This document shows, piece by piece, positions 45,143 to 53,483 of a stretch of 64,000 nucleotides of DNA. The position numbers were made by a program, and so were the translations under genes. The stretch comes from JBPOFM01 sp041391925. GTDB taxonomy: Bacteria > Bacteroidota > Bacteroidia > Flavobacteriales > Flavobacteriaceae. The stretch lies in the NCBI GenBank assembly GCA_041391925.1, contig JAWKNA010000003.1, positions 372,001-436,000 of the forward strand. Reading direction: 5' to 3'. Every line of letters starts with the position of its first letter. Within the stretch, counting starts at the first letter, position 1. The notes beneath the pieces were generated by a model. That model had not been told where the DNA came from, ran no database searches, and saw nothing but the letters and a program-made list of their open reading frames with translations.

Positions 45143-46343
45143 AAAGAAGCCAACATTAGATGACATCTTTAATGATGACGAGTTTGGGCTATTGGATTCA
45201 AAAGAAAAAACTTCAACTGTAAAAAGTGAAGAAGACAGGCTTATTGATTCTTTTGAAGAGATAAATGTTTTTATAGATAAAAATAACCGAGAACCAAGCA
45301 CTTCCAGTATGTCAGAATATGGTCTATTGGCAAAACTTAAAAACTTTAGGCAAGATGAGTCCAAGAAAAAAATAGTTAAGCCCTTTGATAGACACAATTT
45401 ATTGGGTTATGTAGAGATGGAGAAACCTAGTTTAGATGACATTTTAAATGACGATGATTTAGGTTTACTAGATACCGATAAAGATTTATCAATATTCACT
45501 TTTAAACATATACCTAAAAATGAAGATAGAGCAGAAGCAGATTTTGTGGCTCAAAGAAAGCCCTTAAAAGAGGAGGATTTTAAACCCTATGAAGGTATGT
45601 TCCATAAAGTCCATCAAGAAATTAAAAATGGAAAAAGAGAAATAAAGCCATTTAAAAATATTGAAAAAAACCTTCATATAGGTAACTATTATATAATGGA
45701 TGGCATTTTACTTTATTTGGAATCAGCTAATCTTGAAGAATCTGAAATTGAACTAAAGTCTGGAAACAGAGTGAGGCTTGAGGGTAGGACAAGAACCATC
45801 TTTGAAAATGGTACTTACAGCAATATGCTATATCGTTCTTTAGGAAAACAAATTCAAAAGAATGGGAAGCTAATTACCAACACAAATGAATATATTGAAA
45901 ATGAACTATTTGTCACATCTGGACTAGTTGAAGAAAATGATGTTCAAACTGGTTGGATATATGTCTTAAAATCTAAATCTAAACATCCCAAAATTTCAGA
46001 AATTAAAGATTTATATAAAATAGGATTCTCTAGTACTCCTGTTGATGATAGAATAAAAAATGCAAAAAAGGAAGCCACATATCTTTTTGATGACGTAAAA
46101 AAAGTTGCCGCTTACAGTTGCTATAACCGGAATGCTGACAAGCTAGAATTATTACTCCACAAATTCTTTGGAAATGCTTGTTTGGATATAGAATTCACAA
46201 ATGACAAAGGGCAAAGAATAAATCCAAGAGAATGGTTTGTAGTGCCTTTTAATGTGATTGAGGAGGCTGTTCATCTCATTCTAAATGGTAGTGTTGTGAA
46301 TTATAAATATGATACTGAAAAAAAACAAATAATATTAAAATAG
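45135..46343 (+). CDS. GIY-YIG (T5orf172-type) nuclease with duplicated N-terminal motif
   Basis: A 402-residue protein. The C-terminal domain (about 272-385) is T5orf172-like GIY-YIG: GWIYVLKS, LYKIGFSS, Arg at about 306, LELLLHKFF with the catalytic Glu near 338, then PREWF. The N-terminal part contains two copies of a 17-residue acidic motif (KPTLDDIFNDDEFGLLD at 5-21 and KPSLDDILNDDDLGLLD at 97-113), which look like docking tags. The gene overlaps the helicase stop, so the nuclease should be made with it. It is the likely cleaving subunit of the module. Confidence 0.85.
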   Translation: MSKKKPTLDDIFNDDEFGLLDSKEKTSTVKSEEDRLIDSFEEINVFIDKNNREPSTSSMSEYGLLAKLKNFRQDESKKKIVKPFDRHNLLGYVEMEKPSLDDILNDDDLGLLDTDKDLSIFTFKHIPKNEDRAEADFVAQRKPLKEEDFKPYEGMFHKVHQEIKNGKREIKPFKNIEKNLHIGNYYIMDGILLYLESANLEESEIELKSGNRVRLEGRTRTIFENGTYSNMLYRSLGKQIQKNGKLITNTNEYIENELFVTSGLVEENDVQTGWIYVLKSKSKHPKISEIKDLYKIGFSSTPVDDRIKNAKKEATYLFDDVKKVAAYSCYNRNADKLELLLHKFFGNACLDIEFTNDKGQRINPREWFVVPFNVIEEAVHLILNGSVVNYKYDTEKKQIILK

Positions 46344-46436
46344 CTCATTCAATTAAATGCAAGATTTAAAATCTAAATAGTGAAAAAGTGAGGAGCTTGT
46401 AGATAAAAGATTCAAATAAAATTAAATAAAGTATTT

Positions 46437-47474
46437 ATGGATATAGTTTTACACAAATTGTCGCTTCATTTTTTAGATGTTTCTAAAAACGAAATAGAAT
46501 CTGTTGCATTAGATGCTGATAAGCATAATATTCAGGAATATGTCGGAGATTTAATAGAAGAAATTTTGGACAGTCCAAATAAAAGAAAATACACTTTTAA
46601 GCCTGGCAACACACAAGTTAAATCTTCAATTCAAGACATTATTGAGGAAATTGAAACAGTTGATGAAGTGCTCTTAAATAATGCCAAAAGATTGCTTGAA
46701 AAAGAAATAGTAGCAGAGGCAAAAGTGAAAAGAATGGGCAGAAAAGTTCAAAGGGGTAGTTTGCTGCATATATATTTCAGTCAAAATGGTAATGATAGAG
46801 TATTAATTTGCAAAGTTGACCATGATGAAATTTTAAATGAAATTACATTTGAAAAAGACAGAGGTTTAAATACTAAAAAGAAAATTTTTAAATCTTTTTT
46901 AATTTATATGGGTACTGATGATAAAAATGAAGAAATTTATTTAAACGACAAAAACAATAGTGTGTATTGGTGGTCAGAGTTTCTAGAATTAGAACAAGTA
47001 AATACTAATGAGAGAAATACTGAACAGGCTGTGGAGAAGATAACCTCCTTAATTGATACCTATAAAAAAAAGAAAAGAGAATTTTTGCTTGATGGTATTA
47101 TCATTAGAAACAATGCTATTGGTTATTTCAGAACAAATAAAAACTTCAATTTTTCAGAGTTTATGGAAAAAGTGTTTGAAGACTACTCTCCTTATAATGA
47201 AAACTTTCCCATCAATAAATTAAGAGATAGTATAAGTGGTTTGATTAAAAATGAAAAATTTGATAGTCAATTCAAGATTGCTCCAAATAAAATAAACAAA
47301 AGAATTATTACAGAATTGAAATTAAGCTCTGGAATATTTTTAAGAATTTCAGATTTTGTTCAAAATTTGGAAGAAAAATTAATTCCATTTGAAGGTATTG
47401 AAGGAGTTGGAATGACTATTCTTTCAGATGAAGCCTACAACATAGTTAAATATAAAAACTATGGTGGTCAATAG
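46437..47474 (+). CDS. Hypothetical soluble protein, possibly distant NdpA/YejK-like
   Basis: A 345-residue protein without TM or signal peptide. The domain order, an N-terminal mixed region, a strand-rich centre (GSLLHIYFSQNGNDRVLICKVDHDEI, then a Lys/Arg-rich stretch) and a C-terminal region with SGIFLRISDFVQNLEE, recalls the nucleoid-associated NdpA/YejK fold, but no diagnostic motif proves it. KwaB-like (DUF4868) proteins are an alternative to test. It is coupled to the next gene by a 14-bp overlap and lies 93 bp after the nuclease gene, on the same strand. Confidence 0.5.
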   Translation: MDIVLHKLSLHFLDVSKNEIESVALDADKHNIQEYVGDLIEEILDSPNKRKYTFKPGNTQVKSSIQDIIEEIETVDEVLLNNAKRLLEKEIVAEAKVKRMGRKVQRGSLLHIYFSQNGNDRVLICKVDHDEILNEITFEKDRGLNTKKKIFKSFLIYMGTDDKNEEIYLNDKNNSVYWWSEFLELEQVNTNERNTEQAVEKITSLIDTYKKKKREFLLDGIIIRNNAIGYFRTNKNFNFSEFMEKVFEDYSPYNENFPINKLRDSISGLIKNEKFDSQFKIAPNKINKRIITELKLSSGIFLRISDFVQNLEEKLIPFEGIEGVGMTILSDEAYNIVKYKNYGGQ

Positions 47475-48891
47475 TTTTCTAAATACTCTTTTAGAGAGTT
47501 CTGAACTAAAAAGCTCAAAAGAGAATTTTCTCAAATTTGAAGTTAAGTTTTCATCAAAAAGAATAGCAGAGATAAGTAATCTACTAACTGAAAGTGTTTA
47601 TAATGAGTTAAACGATTTTTTGGTTAAACAAAATTATAAATGGGAACTAACTATTGAGAAAGTTCAATATTCGGTAAGCCAAGAAAAATATATTCCACTT
47701 GAAGCTGATGAGCAAAGTGAAGTTGAATTTGAGATAAACTTTATCATTTTCAAGACTGGTAATAATATTTTGGTTTTCGATGAAAATATATTTTATAATC
47801 ATTTAGAGAATCTTTCTTTATCATCAATTCTCGATTCTTTAAAAAACAAATTTTTCCCATTAGAATTTATATTTACAAAAAACAAGTTAATTTTTGGTTG
47901 TGATAATGATACAGAGAAACATATTTTAAGCACTCAATGTAATTTCAGAAATTATATAAAATATCCTTTCTATCCCAATTACTTCTATTCAGAACATTTA
48001 AATCAAGAAATAAAGAATTCTACTGTTTTAGAAAAGACTTTTTTTAAATTAACTATACTATATAGTCTAATTTATCTTTTTGATACTTCTGAAATTATCG
48101 AGGACAAAATTAAACTGTCCATTTCTGGAATTAAAACCTTCCATTATAATTTAGACTTCAATGATTTAAGTGAATTCACACTTTTAGAATATTATAATAT
48201 ATATAAATGGGTTTATTCCGAAAATAGAAAAATTGAAGATAAGATAGGAATAGTCAGAAATATAATTACTTCATATATAAATGGTCATTCAATAATAATA
48301 GAAAAATCTGCATTTATTTCAATCCTGTCCTCCAATAAAATCTATGTTAAAGGCAACATCTCAAAATATTTTGAGGTTAGAAACAAAATGATTGAATCCA
48401 TAGAAACAACCATAGAAAAAATTAATAAATCTCTTGATTCTTTTTTCAATAATTTTCAGAAAAGTGTTTTTGTCTTCATTTCATTTTTCTTAAGCGTTTT
48501 TCTTTTCAAAATAGTTAGACAAGAAGGCCCTGAAAAAATTTTCAACAAAGAAACATCTTTACTAGGTTTAGGTCTAATTTTTCTATCATTCCTGTTTCTT
48601 TTATACTCGATTTATCTATTGAATATGGACAAAAAAAGAGTTAAGGAAAGGTATGAAAATGTAAAAAATAGATTCAGAGATGTTTTAATCGATGAGGATA
48701 TTGAAAAGATTTTAAACAATAACTCTGAATATGATGATGAGATGATTTACTTTGATGAAAAAGTAAAAATCCATAAAGGATTATGGATAGCCTCCTTAAT
48801 CTTATTCGTAGTCATTTTGTTTTTAGCTTCTGACTATTTAGAAGTCTCAAATATTTGGGATTATTTTTTTAAACCAACCCCAAATAAGTGA
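47461..48891 (+). CDS. Membrane protein with large N-terminal soluble region and three TM helices
   Basis: A 476-residue protein. The first 330 residues are charged with no recognised domain. TM helices follow at about 335-352, 366-387 and 438-458, with a Lys/Arg/Glu-rich loop between TM2 and TM3. The start ATG lies inside the end of the previous gene, implying fixed stoichiometry with it. A soluble sensor-like partner with a TM effector is a common layout of two-gene defence modules; that role here is inference. Confidence 0.55.
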   Translation: MVVNSFLNTLLESSELKSSKENFLKFEVKFSSKRIAEISNLLTESVYNELNDFLVKQNYKWELTIEKVQYSVSQEKYIPLEADEQSEVEFEINFIIFKTGNNILVFDENIFYNHLENLSLSSILDSLKNKFFPLEFIFTKNKLIFGCDNDTEKHILSTQCNFRNYIKYPFYPNYFYSEHLNQEIKNSTVLEKTFFKLTILYSLIYLFDTSEIIEDKIKLSISGIKTFHYNLDFNDLSEFTLLEYYNIYKWVYSENRKIEDKIGIVRNIITSYINGHSIIIEKSAFISILSSNKIYVKGNISKYFEVRNKMIESIETTIEKINKSLDSFFNNFQKSVFVFISFFLSVFLFKIVRQEGPEKIFNKETSLLGLGLIFLSFLFLLYSIYLLNMDKKRVKERYENVKNRFRDVLIDEDIEKILNNNSEYDDEMIYFDEKVKIHKGLWIASLILFVVILFLASDYLEVSNIWDYFFKPTPNK

Positions 48892-48900
48892 GGTTGGTTT
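48871..48900. terminator. Hairpin between convergent cargo and backbone genes
   Basis: AAACCAACC pairs with GGTTGGTTT around a loop holding the stop codon of the membrane-protein gene. No long T-run follows on either strand, so it may be a weak bidirectional terminator for the two convergent genes. Confidence 0.4.
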
Positions 48901-48908
48901 CTTCAACA

Positions 48909-49937
48909 TCAATTTAGAAACCATTGGTACTTGGAATCTCCATTGAGAGTTTTTGCCAATCCATTTGAAAAATCAAATGCATTGACATTTCTATCCAGAA
49001 AAGAATCTATGTAAGAACTCTTATTTGCTTGAGTAAACAAGTTATAGACATTCCAAAGATTAATATTTCCATGTTCATCTTTACAAAAACTTTTGTCCTC
49101 ATAATAATCCTTTGCAATTGTGGTCATCTGCCTATCTGCAAAATCCAATTGAGGTAATCCAAGTTTTTGTTCTTTTGGCAAATAATTATACAATCTTGAT
49201 TTACCTATCAGTTGGGCAAATTGATGTTCTGTCAAACTTTTTTGTGATAGCTCTTTCATTGTCCTTAAATGCGTTTCTGCTTCATAGCCTTGTATTACTT
49301 CAAGAATTTTGGTCTGCAATTCCTCATTACTCCCAACTCTTAATTCTGAAGCAAATCCATCTGTAGAAATACAGAGATTACAGCATACCATATTCTGAAA
49401 ACCAATGAAAAATTTAAATTTCTCATGAGTCTTTTTACTGTAAAGATTTTCATTTGAATAAGCTCTTACACCTCCTACCATCAAAGAAAGAGGATTGCCA
49501 TTTATAGTTTCTGTAATTGATGGAACTCTAACTACAAAAGCCATTCTCTCAAAATATTGGGTTTTTTCATGGTCCAATAACTCTTTGGCTGATTTGTGAA
49601 TGGCATCTGGTGTTCTACCTTTGATTTCATGACTGACCCTGATTTCAGGTAAATCCATTTGCTCATTCCCAAAAATTTTACTTAAACAGTTTTGAGTAAT
49701 CTCTATGAATTCTTGATGGGCAATGGTTTTTTCATTGTCCTTTGCGAATACAGGAATTACACAGTCCTGTTTTAAATTAGAAAGGCTAACCTCTTCTGTG
49801 TTAGCCTCTATAAAAGGGTTTTGTTTATACACTTCTTTTTCTGATGGTACTCTCAATTCTGTAACAGAGTGTATTGTACCATCAGGAACAGAAATATCAT
49901 TGTTGCCCTGTCTGGGCATTACTTGTACTAATTCCAT
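48909..49937 (-). CDS. DUF3871-family mobile-element protein
   Basis: A 342-residue protein. The conserved central pattern (FVVRVPSITETINGNPLSLMVGGVRAYSNENL, then FKFFIGFQNMVCCNLCISTDG) matches DUF3871 as known from Bacteroidota elements. The role is unknown; frequent neighbours are recombination ATPases and integrases, suggesting DNA maintenance. Its start overlaps the ATPase gene end by 41 bp. A later ATG (49919) is also possible. Confidence 0.75.
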   Translation of the reverse strand: MELVQVMPRQGNNDISVPDGTIHSVTELRVPSEKEVYKQNPFIEANTEEVSLSNLKQDCVIPVFAKDNEKTIAHQEFIEITQNCLSKIFGNEQMDLPEIRVSHEIKGRTPDAIHKSAKELLDHEKTQYFERMAFVVRVPSITETINGNPLSLMVGGVRAYSNENLYSKKTHEKFKFFIGFQNMVCCNLCISTDGFASELRVGSNEELQTKILEVIQGYEAETHLRTMKELSQKSLTEHQFAQLIGKSRLYNYLPKEQKLGLPQLDFADRQMTTIAKDYYEDKSFCKDEHGNINLWNVYNLFTQANKSSYIDSFLDRNVNAFDFSNGLAKTLNGDSKYQWFLN

Positions 49938-50772
49938 TTTGACTGTAATTTTTTGGTGAAACTAAATTTTCTAATTCTTGTTTTTTGCCCTGAAATTGAG
50001 CATTCAAAGATTTTTGATAATCTGGAAACTCTTTGAAGAGCTTCATTAAATCACTGACTGATAAACATTCATTGATTCGTTTTAAGACATCTTCTTGTAA
50101 GGTTGGGGCATTGCACCAATCCAAGATTTTTTTGCCAGTAGATGCACTTATCATGAATTCTGGCTTGCCATTGAATAGGTTTGTTCTGTCTTTACTGGCT
50201 ATGGCAAAATGTTTGCTGTCTATGTCGAATACCAATGTAAATTCATATTCCACTCCATCCCTTTGTACAGCTTTCAGACCTACTTTTTCAGGAACATATT
50301 TGCCATCTTTTTGATTCAACACATAATCCTGTTTTGTTCTCATAGTGGCAATGAAATGAGCTGGTGATTGAAGAATTTTATCCACGAAGGCTTTATGTCT
50401 TGGTGTTACCTTGTTCCAATTAGTGAAACTGTTGCCTGGCAATCTGCTATGAAAGTCAATCAGTTCATCCCAACATTGTGAAATACTATCAACAATAATA
50501 ACTTCCATATTAGCAGCAATACATATATCTATAGCTTCGCAGTATTTCTCTGGAGTATAGGGTGGTTGTAGATTCAGCACATTATAATTTCCAATGTGTG
50601 CATAGAGGTCTGAACTGCCATTTTCTGTATCAATTACAGCAACTTTATGCAGTTGGTCATTGGTCAATCCTTTAGCCAACAATAATGCAGATAATGATTT
50701 ACCTGCACCTGCTGAACCTTGTAAAGCCATTTTAATCTTGGCTTTTTTCCTTTCTGATGGTCTTAATTCCAT
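49897..50772 (-). CDS. RecA-fold/AAA ATPase (phage-type, Sak4-like)
   Basis: A 291-residue ATPase with Walker A LQGSAGAGKS near residue 17, a Walker B-like VIIVDSISQCWDE near 95 and a central Lys/Arg-rich region. Such small AAA_24-type proteins with DUF3871 neighbours are typical of Bacteroidota integrative elements and resemble phage single-strand annealing ATPases. It probably supports replication or recombination of the excised circle. The start lies 107 bp from the integrase gene end. Confidence 0.75.
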   Translation of the reverse strand: MELRPSERKKAKIKMALQGSAGAGKSLSALLLAKGLTNDQLHKVAVIDTENGSSDLYAHIGNYNVLNLQPPYTPEKYCEAIDICIAANMEVIIVDSISQCWDELIDFHSRLPGNSFTNWNKVTPRHKAFVDKILQSPAHFIATMRTKQDYVLNQKDGKYVPEKVGLKAVQRDGVEYEFTLVFDIDSKHFAIASKDRTNLFNGKPEFMISASTGKKILDWCNAPTLQEDVLKRINECLSVSDLMKLFKEFPDYQKSLNAQFQGKKQELENLVSPKNYSQNGISTSNAQTGQQ

Positions 50773-50846
50773 TTTGTAAAATGTTTAAGGTTAATATTAA
50801 ATTGAATGAATTTTTAATTGAATCTGAACCGATTCTATGTATAATG

Positions 50847-50868
50847 AAAAAACCCTCAATGTTGAGGG
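50847..50868 (-). terminator. Terminator of the integrase gene
   Basis: Minus strand: CCCTCAAC...TTGAGGG stem followed by six T, 11 bp after the integrase stop codon. It separates int from the ATPase/DUF3871 unit. Confidence 0.75.
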
Positions 50869-50879
50869 CTTCTATTATT

Positions 50880-52112
50880 TTAAGATGCATATTGGAGTAT
50901 GGGTTCTTCCAAAAGTTTTGACATCGCATCATCAATGATTTCATCTTTAAATTCCTTGAGATAGGCTTGAGTAACACTCACATCATGATGCCCCATAGAT
51001 TTTCCAATTATATCAGTTGAAATACCTGCAAATTTTAAATTTGTTGCAAAACTATGCCTAATCACATAGGAAGTTACGTTTTGTTTTACTCCTTGAATTT
51101 TAGCTATCTCTTTGAGTTGCTTATTGAACCTTCTTAAAGTTTTATGTTTTCTGTTTTCAATTTGCATTGGTGTTTGGTTGTCCTTTAGCAAAATGGGAAA
51201 TACATAATCTGAAGGTCTATTTTGAGCTTTGTAGTAAGCTATAATTTGCTTTACTGGCTCCAACATTTTAACAGAAAACCTGCCTTTAGTTTTAGAGCGG
51301 ATATATGAAATCCTATCATCCTGAACATTCTCCCATTTCAATTTCATCATATCCACGAAGTTCATTCCAGCCATATAATAACTGAAAATCATATAATTCT
51401 TTGCATCTGTTAGATGAGGGTTATTGTTAGTATCAATTGACTCCATTTGCTTCATTTCTTCTCTACTTAAAGCTCTTTTAAGTCCTTTCCCTTTTAATTT
51501 GGAAATTTTATAGGATTTAAATGGATAATACTTTTCGTCCACCAACCCCTTTTTTATTGCATCATTGAACAATGCTCTCAATTCACGCATTTTTACTCCA
51601 ATACCTCCATCTGAATTATTATGGCTCCTTAAATACGTTTCATATTTATCCAACATAATTGGAGTCATTTCTCTGAACACCAAATTCTTATTTTTATGAA
51701 ATTTAAAAAAGGAGTTGTACGTGTCTTTGTAGGCTCTTGCATTTCCTGTTCTGCCAGCCTTGTTCATATCATCAATTTTTTCATTCCAGAATTCAGAAAC
51801 TGTAACTTTTGAAGTCTTCTTGCCTCTGAATTTTTCTTCAAACTGATTCAATGTGAAATCTATACCTTCAAGGAAAAAATCATCAATAATTTTCAAAGCT
51901 TCTTCTCTCTTTTTGAGTAATGCCCTATTTCTTTGAATATGGTTTTTTTCACTTTTTTTAAATTGTCCATTTGCTTTATCCCAATCTTTTTCCAAACAAG
52001 TGATTCCTAAAGTAATTACCTTTATTTGTCTGTCCTTAATAATTTTTAGAACTATTGGGCATTGTCCTTCTGTGTTTGGTTTATTTCTCAATAATATTTT
52101 AATACTTGCCAT
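50880..52112 (-). CDS. Tyrosine recombinase/integrase of the element
   Basis: A 410-residue integrase: N-terminal Arm-type DNA-binding domain (1-90, IKILLRNKPNTEGQCPIVLKI), SAM-like core-binding domain (about 100-200) and catalytic domain. Box II is clear: VIRHSFATNLKFAG holds His-x-x-Arg, HHDVSVTQAYLKEF carries the later His and the nucleophile Tyr. At box I the usual Arg position reads AGMNFVDMMKLKW with no Arg; IntDOT of CTnDOT also lacks Arg I, so activity is plausible. It should catalyse integration at the tRNA. Confidence 0.92.
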   Translation of the reverse strand: MASIKILLRNKPNTEGQCPIVLKIIKDRQIKVITLGITCLEKDWDKANGQFKKSEKNHIQRNRALLKKREEALKIIDDFFLEGIDFTLNQFEEKFRGKKTSKVTVSEFWNEKIDDMNKAGRTGNARAYKDTYNSFFKFHKNKNLVFREMTPIMLDKYETYLRSHNNSDGGIGVKMRELRALFNDAIKKGLVDEKYYPFKSYKISKLKGKGLKRALSREEMKQMESIDTNNNPHLTDAKNYMIFSYYMAGMNFVDMMKLKWENVQDDRISYIRSKTKGRFSVKMLEPVKQIIAYYKAQNRPSDYVFPILLKDNQTPMQIENRKHKTLRRFNKQLKEIAKIQGVKQNVTSYVIRHSFATNLKFAGISTDIIGKSMGHHDVSVTQAYLKEFKDEIIDDAMSKLLEEPILQYAS

Positions 52113-52171
52113 ATTTTTTTTATTTGAAAGTGATGTTTTCCATATATAGTACGTCAGGAAAACGTCACTCT

Positions 52172-53059
52172 TTAGTTATTAAGTAAATAGTTGAATTTTT
52201 CAGCTAACAATCCTCTCAATTGCTTTTTAGTTGAATCAAGTCCATATTTTTGTATAAGTGAATTAAATTCTCTTCTTTTCCTCATTCTGGTCTGTCCAGA
52301 AAATAATTTCAAATCTTCCTGCCAATATTTTGGATTTGTATAGAGAATAAGCTTATTGAAGTCAGCACTATCTATATTTCTGTTGTCGAGATTATCAATA
52401 ATCTGTAATTCATCAAATCTCCTCATATATATATCAAATAAACTTTTAAGGTTTTCTTTGTCCTTTAAATCCTCAAGATTATAAATTCCCGCATCATTAA
52501 AATCTCTTCTTCTTGTGAATTTGACCTCAAACCTCAACACATTGTAGGGAAGTTTATATTGTTTCGCCTTGTCATAAACCTTTAGAAGATAATTGGCGTG
52601 AAAAAACTCTTTTAATTCACCTTTACCATCAAATCTTTTATTATTAGTGTAATTCTCATACTGATGCATTAAAATGTTTTGTTTGATGATATCCTCTGCT
52701 GGCTTATCAACTCTAATATTGAGTCCAAATTCAAGTTGGGTTAAACGTGTTCTGGTAAGGTTAGGAACTTTTGAAACATACTGTATAGATTCAATTAATT
52801 TAGTGTGTGTAAAATCATTGTGGTTTTGGTCCTCCTTAAAGTGTATATAATTATATAACTTATGAAGTGAGTTTTTCACATACCCCCCCTTTTCTAACAC
52901 CACAATATCCATTATTTTTAATTTGGTTCTGTATGGATATAAAACTTCTCCTGAATGGCTCTCAAGTACTTTATATAAATTTTTAAAGTTGCTTGGGTTG
53001 TCGACATATGGTTCAAATTCTGATTTATCACCATAATGGATTCTAACAAAATCTATCAT
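52172..53059 (-). CDS. Replication-initiator-like protein
   Basis: A 295-residue protein. RTRLTQLEFGLNIRV, the YDKAKQYKLPYNVLRFEVKFTRR stretch and scattered Tyr residues resemble phage/plasmid Rep proteins (Rep_trans/gene II-like), which nick and start rolling-circle replication of excised elements. The catalytic Tyr is not identified, so the call is tentative. It overlaps the HTH gene by 4 bp (ATGA) and lies upstream of the integrase gene. Confidence 0.45.
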   Translation of the reverse strand: MIDFVRIHYGDKSEFEPYVDNPSNFKNLYKVLESHSGEVLYPYRTKLKIMDIVVLEKGGYVKNSLHKLYNYIHFKEDQNHNDFTHTKLIESIQYVSKVPNLTRTRLTQLEFGLNIRVDKPAEDIIKQNILMHQYENYTNNKRFDGKGELKEFFHANYLLKVYDKAKQYKLPYNVLRFEVKFTRRRDFNDAGIYNLEDLKDKENLKSLFDIYMRRFDELQIIDNLDNRNIDSADFNKLILYTNPKYWQEDLKLFSGQTRMRKRREFNSLIQKYGLDSTKKQLRGLLAEKFNYLLNN

Positions 53060-53358
53060 GATTTGATATGTTTGTTAGTCCTACCAACATAGTTGTCCAT
53101 ATCGCTATCAAAATCTGATATAGATGATATTCTACTGTTTAGAATCCACTGCTCTAATTCTTGACGATTTAGATAGGTTATCTTCCCCCCAGGTTTGTAA
53201 TGAGGTATTTCCTTATTACTGGTCATTTTGTAGAGACGGGATTTTGACAATCCCAAAAATTCTGATGCCTCTTCAATAGTTAAAATTTCCTTTTGCTGAA
53301 TAGATTGTTTTATCAGCAGTTCTTTTATTTCTTTTAATTCATTTTGGATAAATTCCAT
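53056..53358 (-). CDS. Excisionase-like HTH (MerR-type HTH_17) protein
   Basis: A 100-residue protein: an N-terminal helical segment (about 1-25) then a winged HTH_17 domain with LTIEEASEFLGLSKSRLYKMTSNKEIPHYKPGGKITYLNRQELEQWI. Such proteins act as recombination directionality factors or as regulators of the downstream Rep-like gene. Coupled to that gene by an ATGA overlap. The short terminal repeats of the element are candidate binding sites. Confidence 0.8.
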   Translation of the reverse strand: MEFIQNELKEIKELLIKQSIQQKEILTIEEASEFLGLSKSRLYKMTSNKEIPHYKPGGKITYLNRQELEQWILNSRISSISDFDSDMDNYVGRTNKHIKS

Positions 53359-53417
53359 AACTTAAAATGTTATGGATATGCGCATATCCTTGTTAGACTT
53401 GAAACAAAGAAAGGCAA

Positions 53418-53454
53418 CAAAAAACCCTTTGTTTTAATAGTGTAACAAAGGGTT
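53418..53454 (-). terminator. Terminator after the rightmost gene
   Basis: Minus strand: AACCCTTTGTT pairs with AACAAAGGGTT around a 10-nt loop, followed by six T. It ends the transcript of the gene at 53483-54367 before the HTH gene. Confidence 0.8.
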
Positions 53455-53459
53455 CAGAT

Positions 53460-53483
53460 AAAGTGTAAGGTAAAGTGTAAGGT
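53460..53483 (+). repeat. Tandem 12-bp repeat
   Basis: Two exact copies of AAAGTGTAAGGT in tandem, ending at the stop codon of the rightmost element gene. Iterons or duplication debris are both possible; two copies are too few to decide. Confidence 0.45.

Noticed and set aside
46437..48891. Naming the pair Kiwa (KwaB/KwaA)
   Set aside because: Layout is similar, but the membrane protein is far longer with three TM helices, and no KwaB motif could be confirmed by eye.
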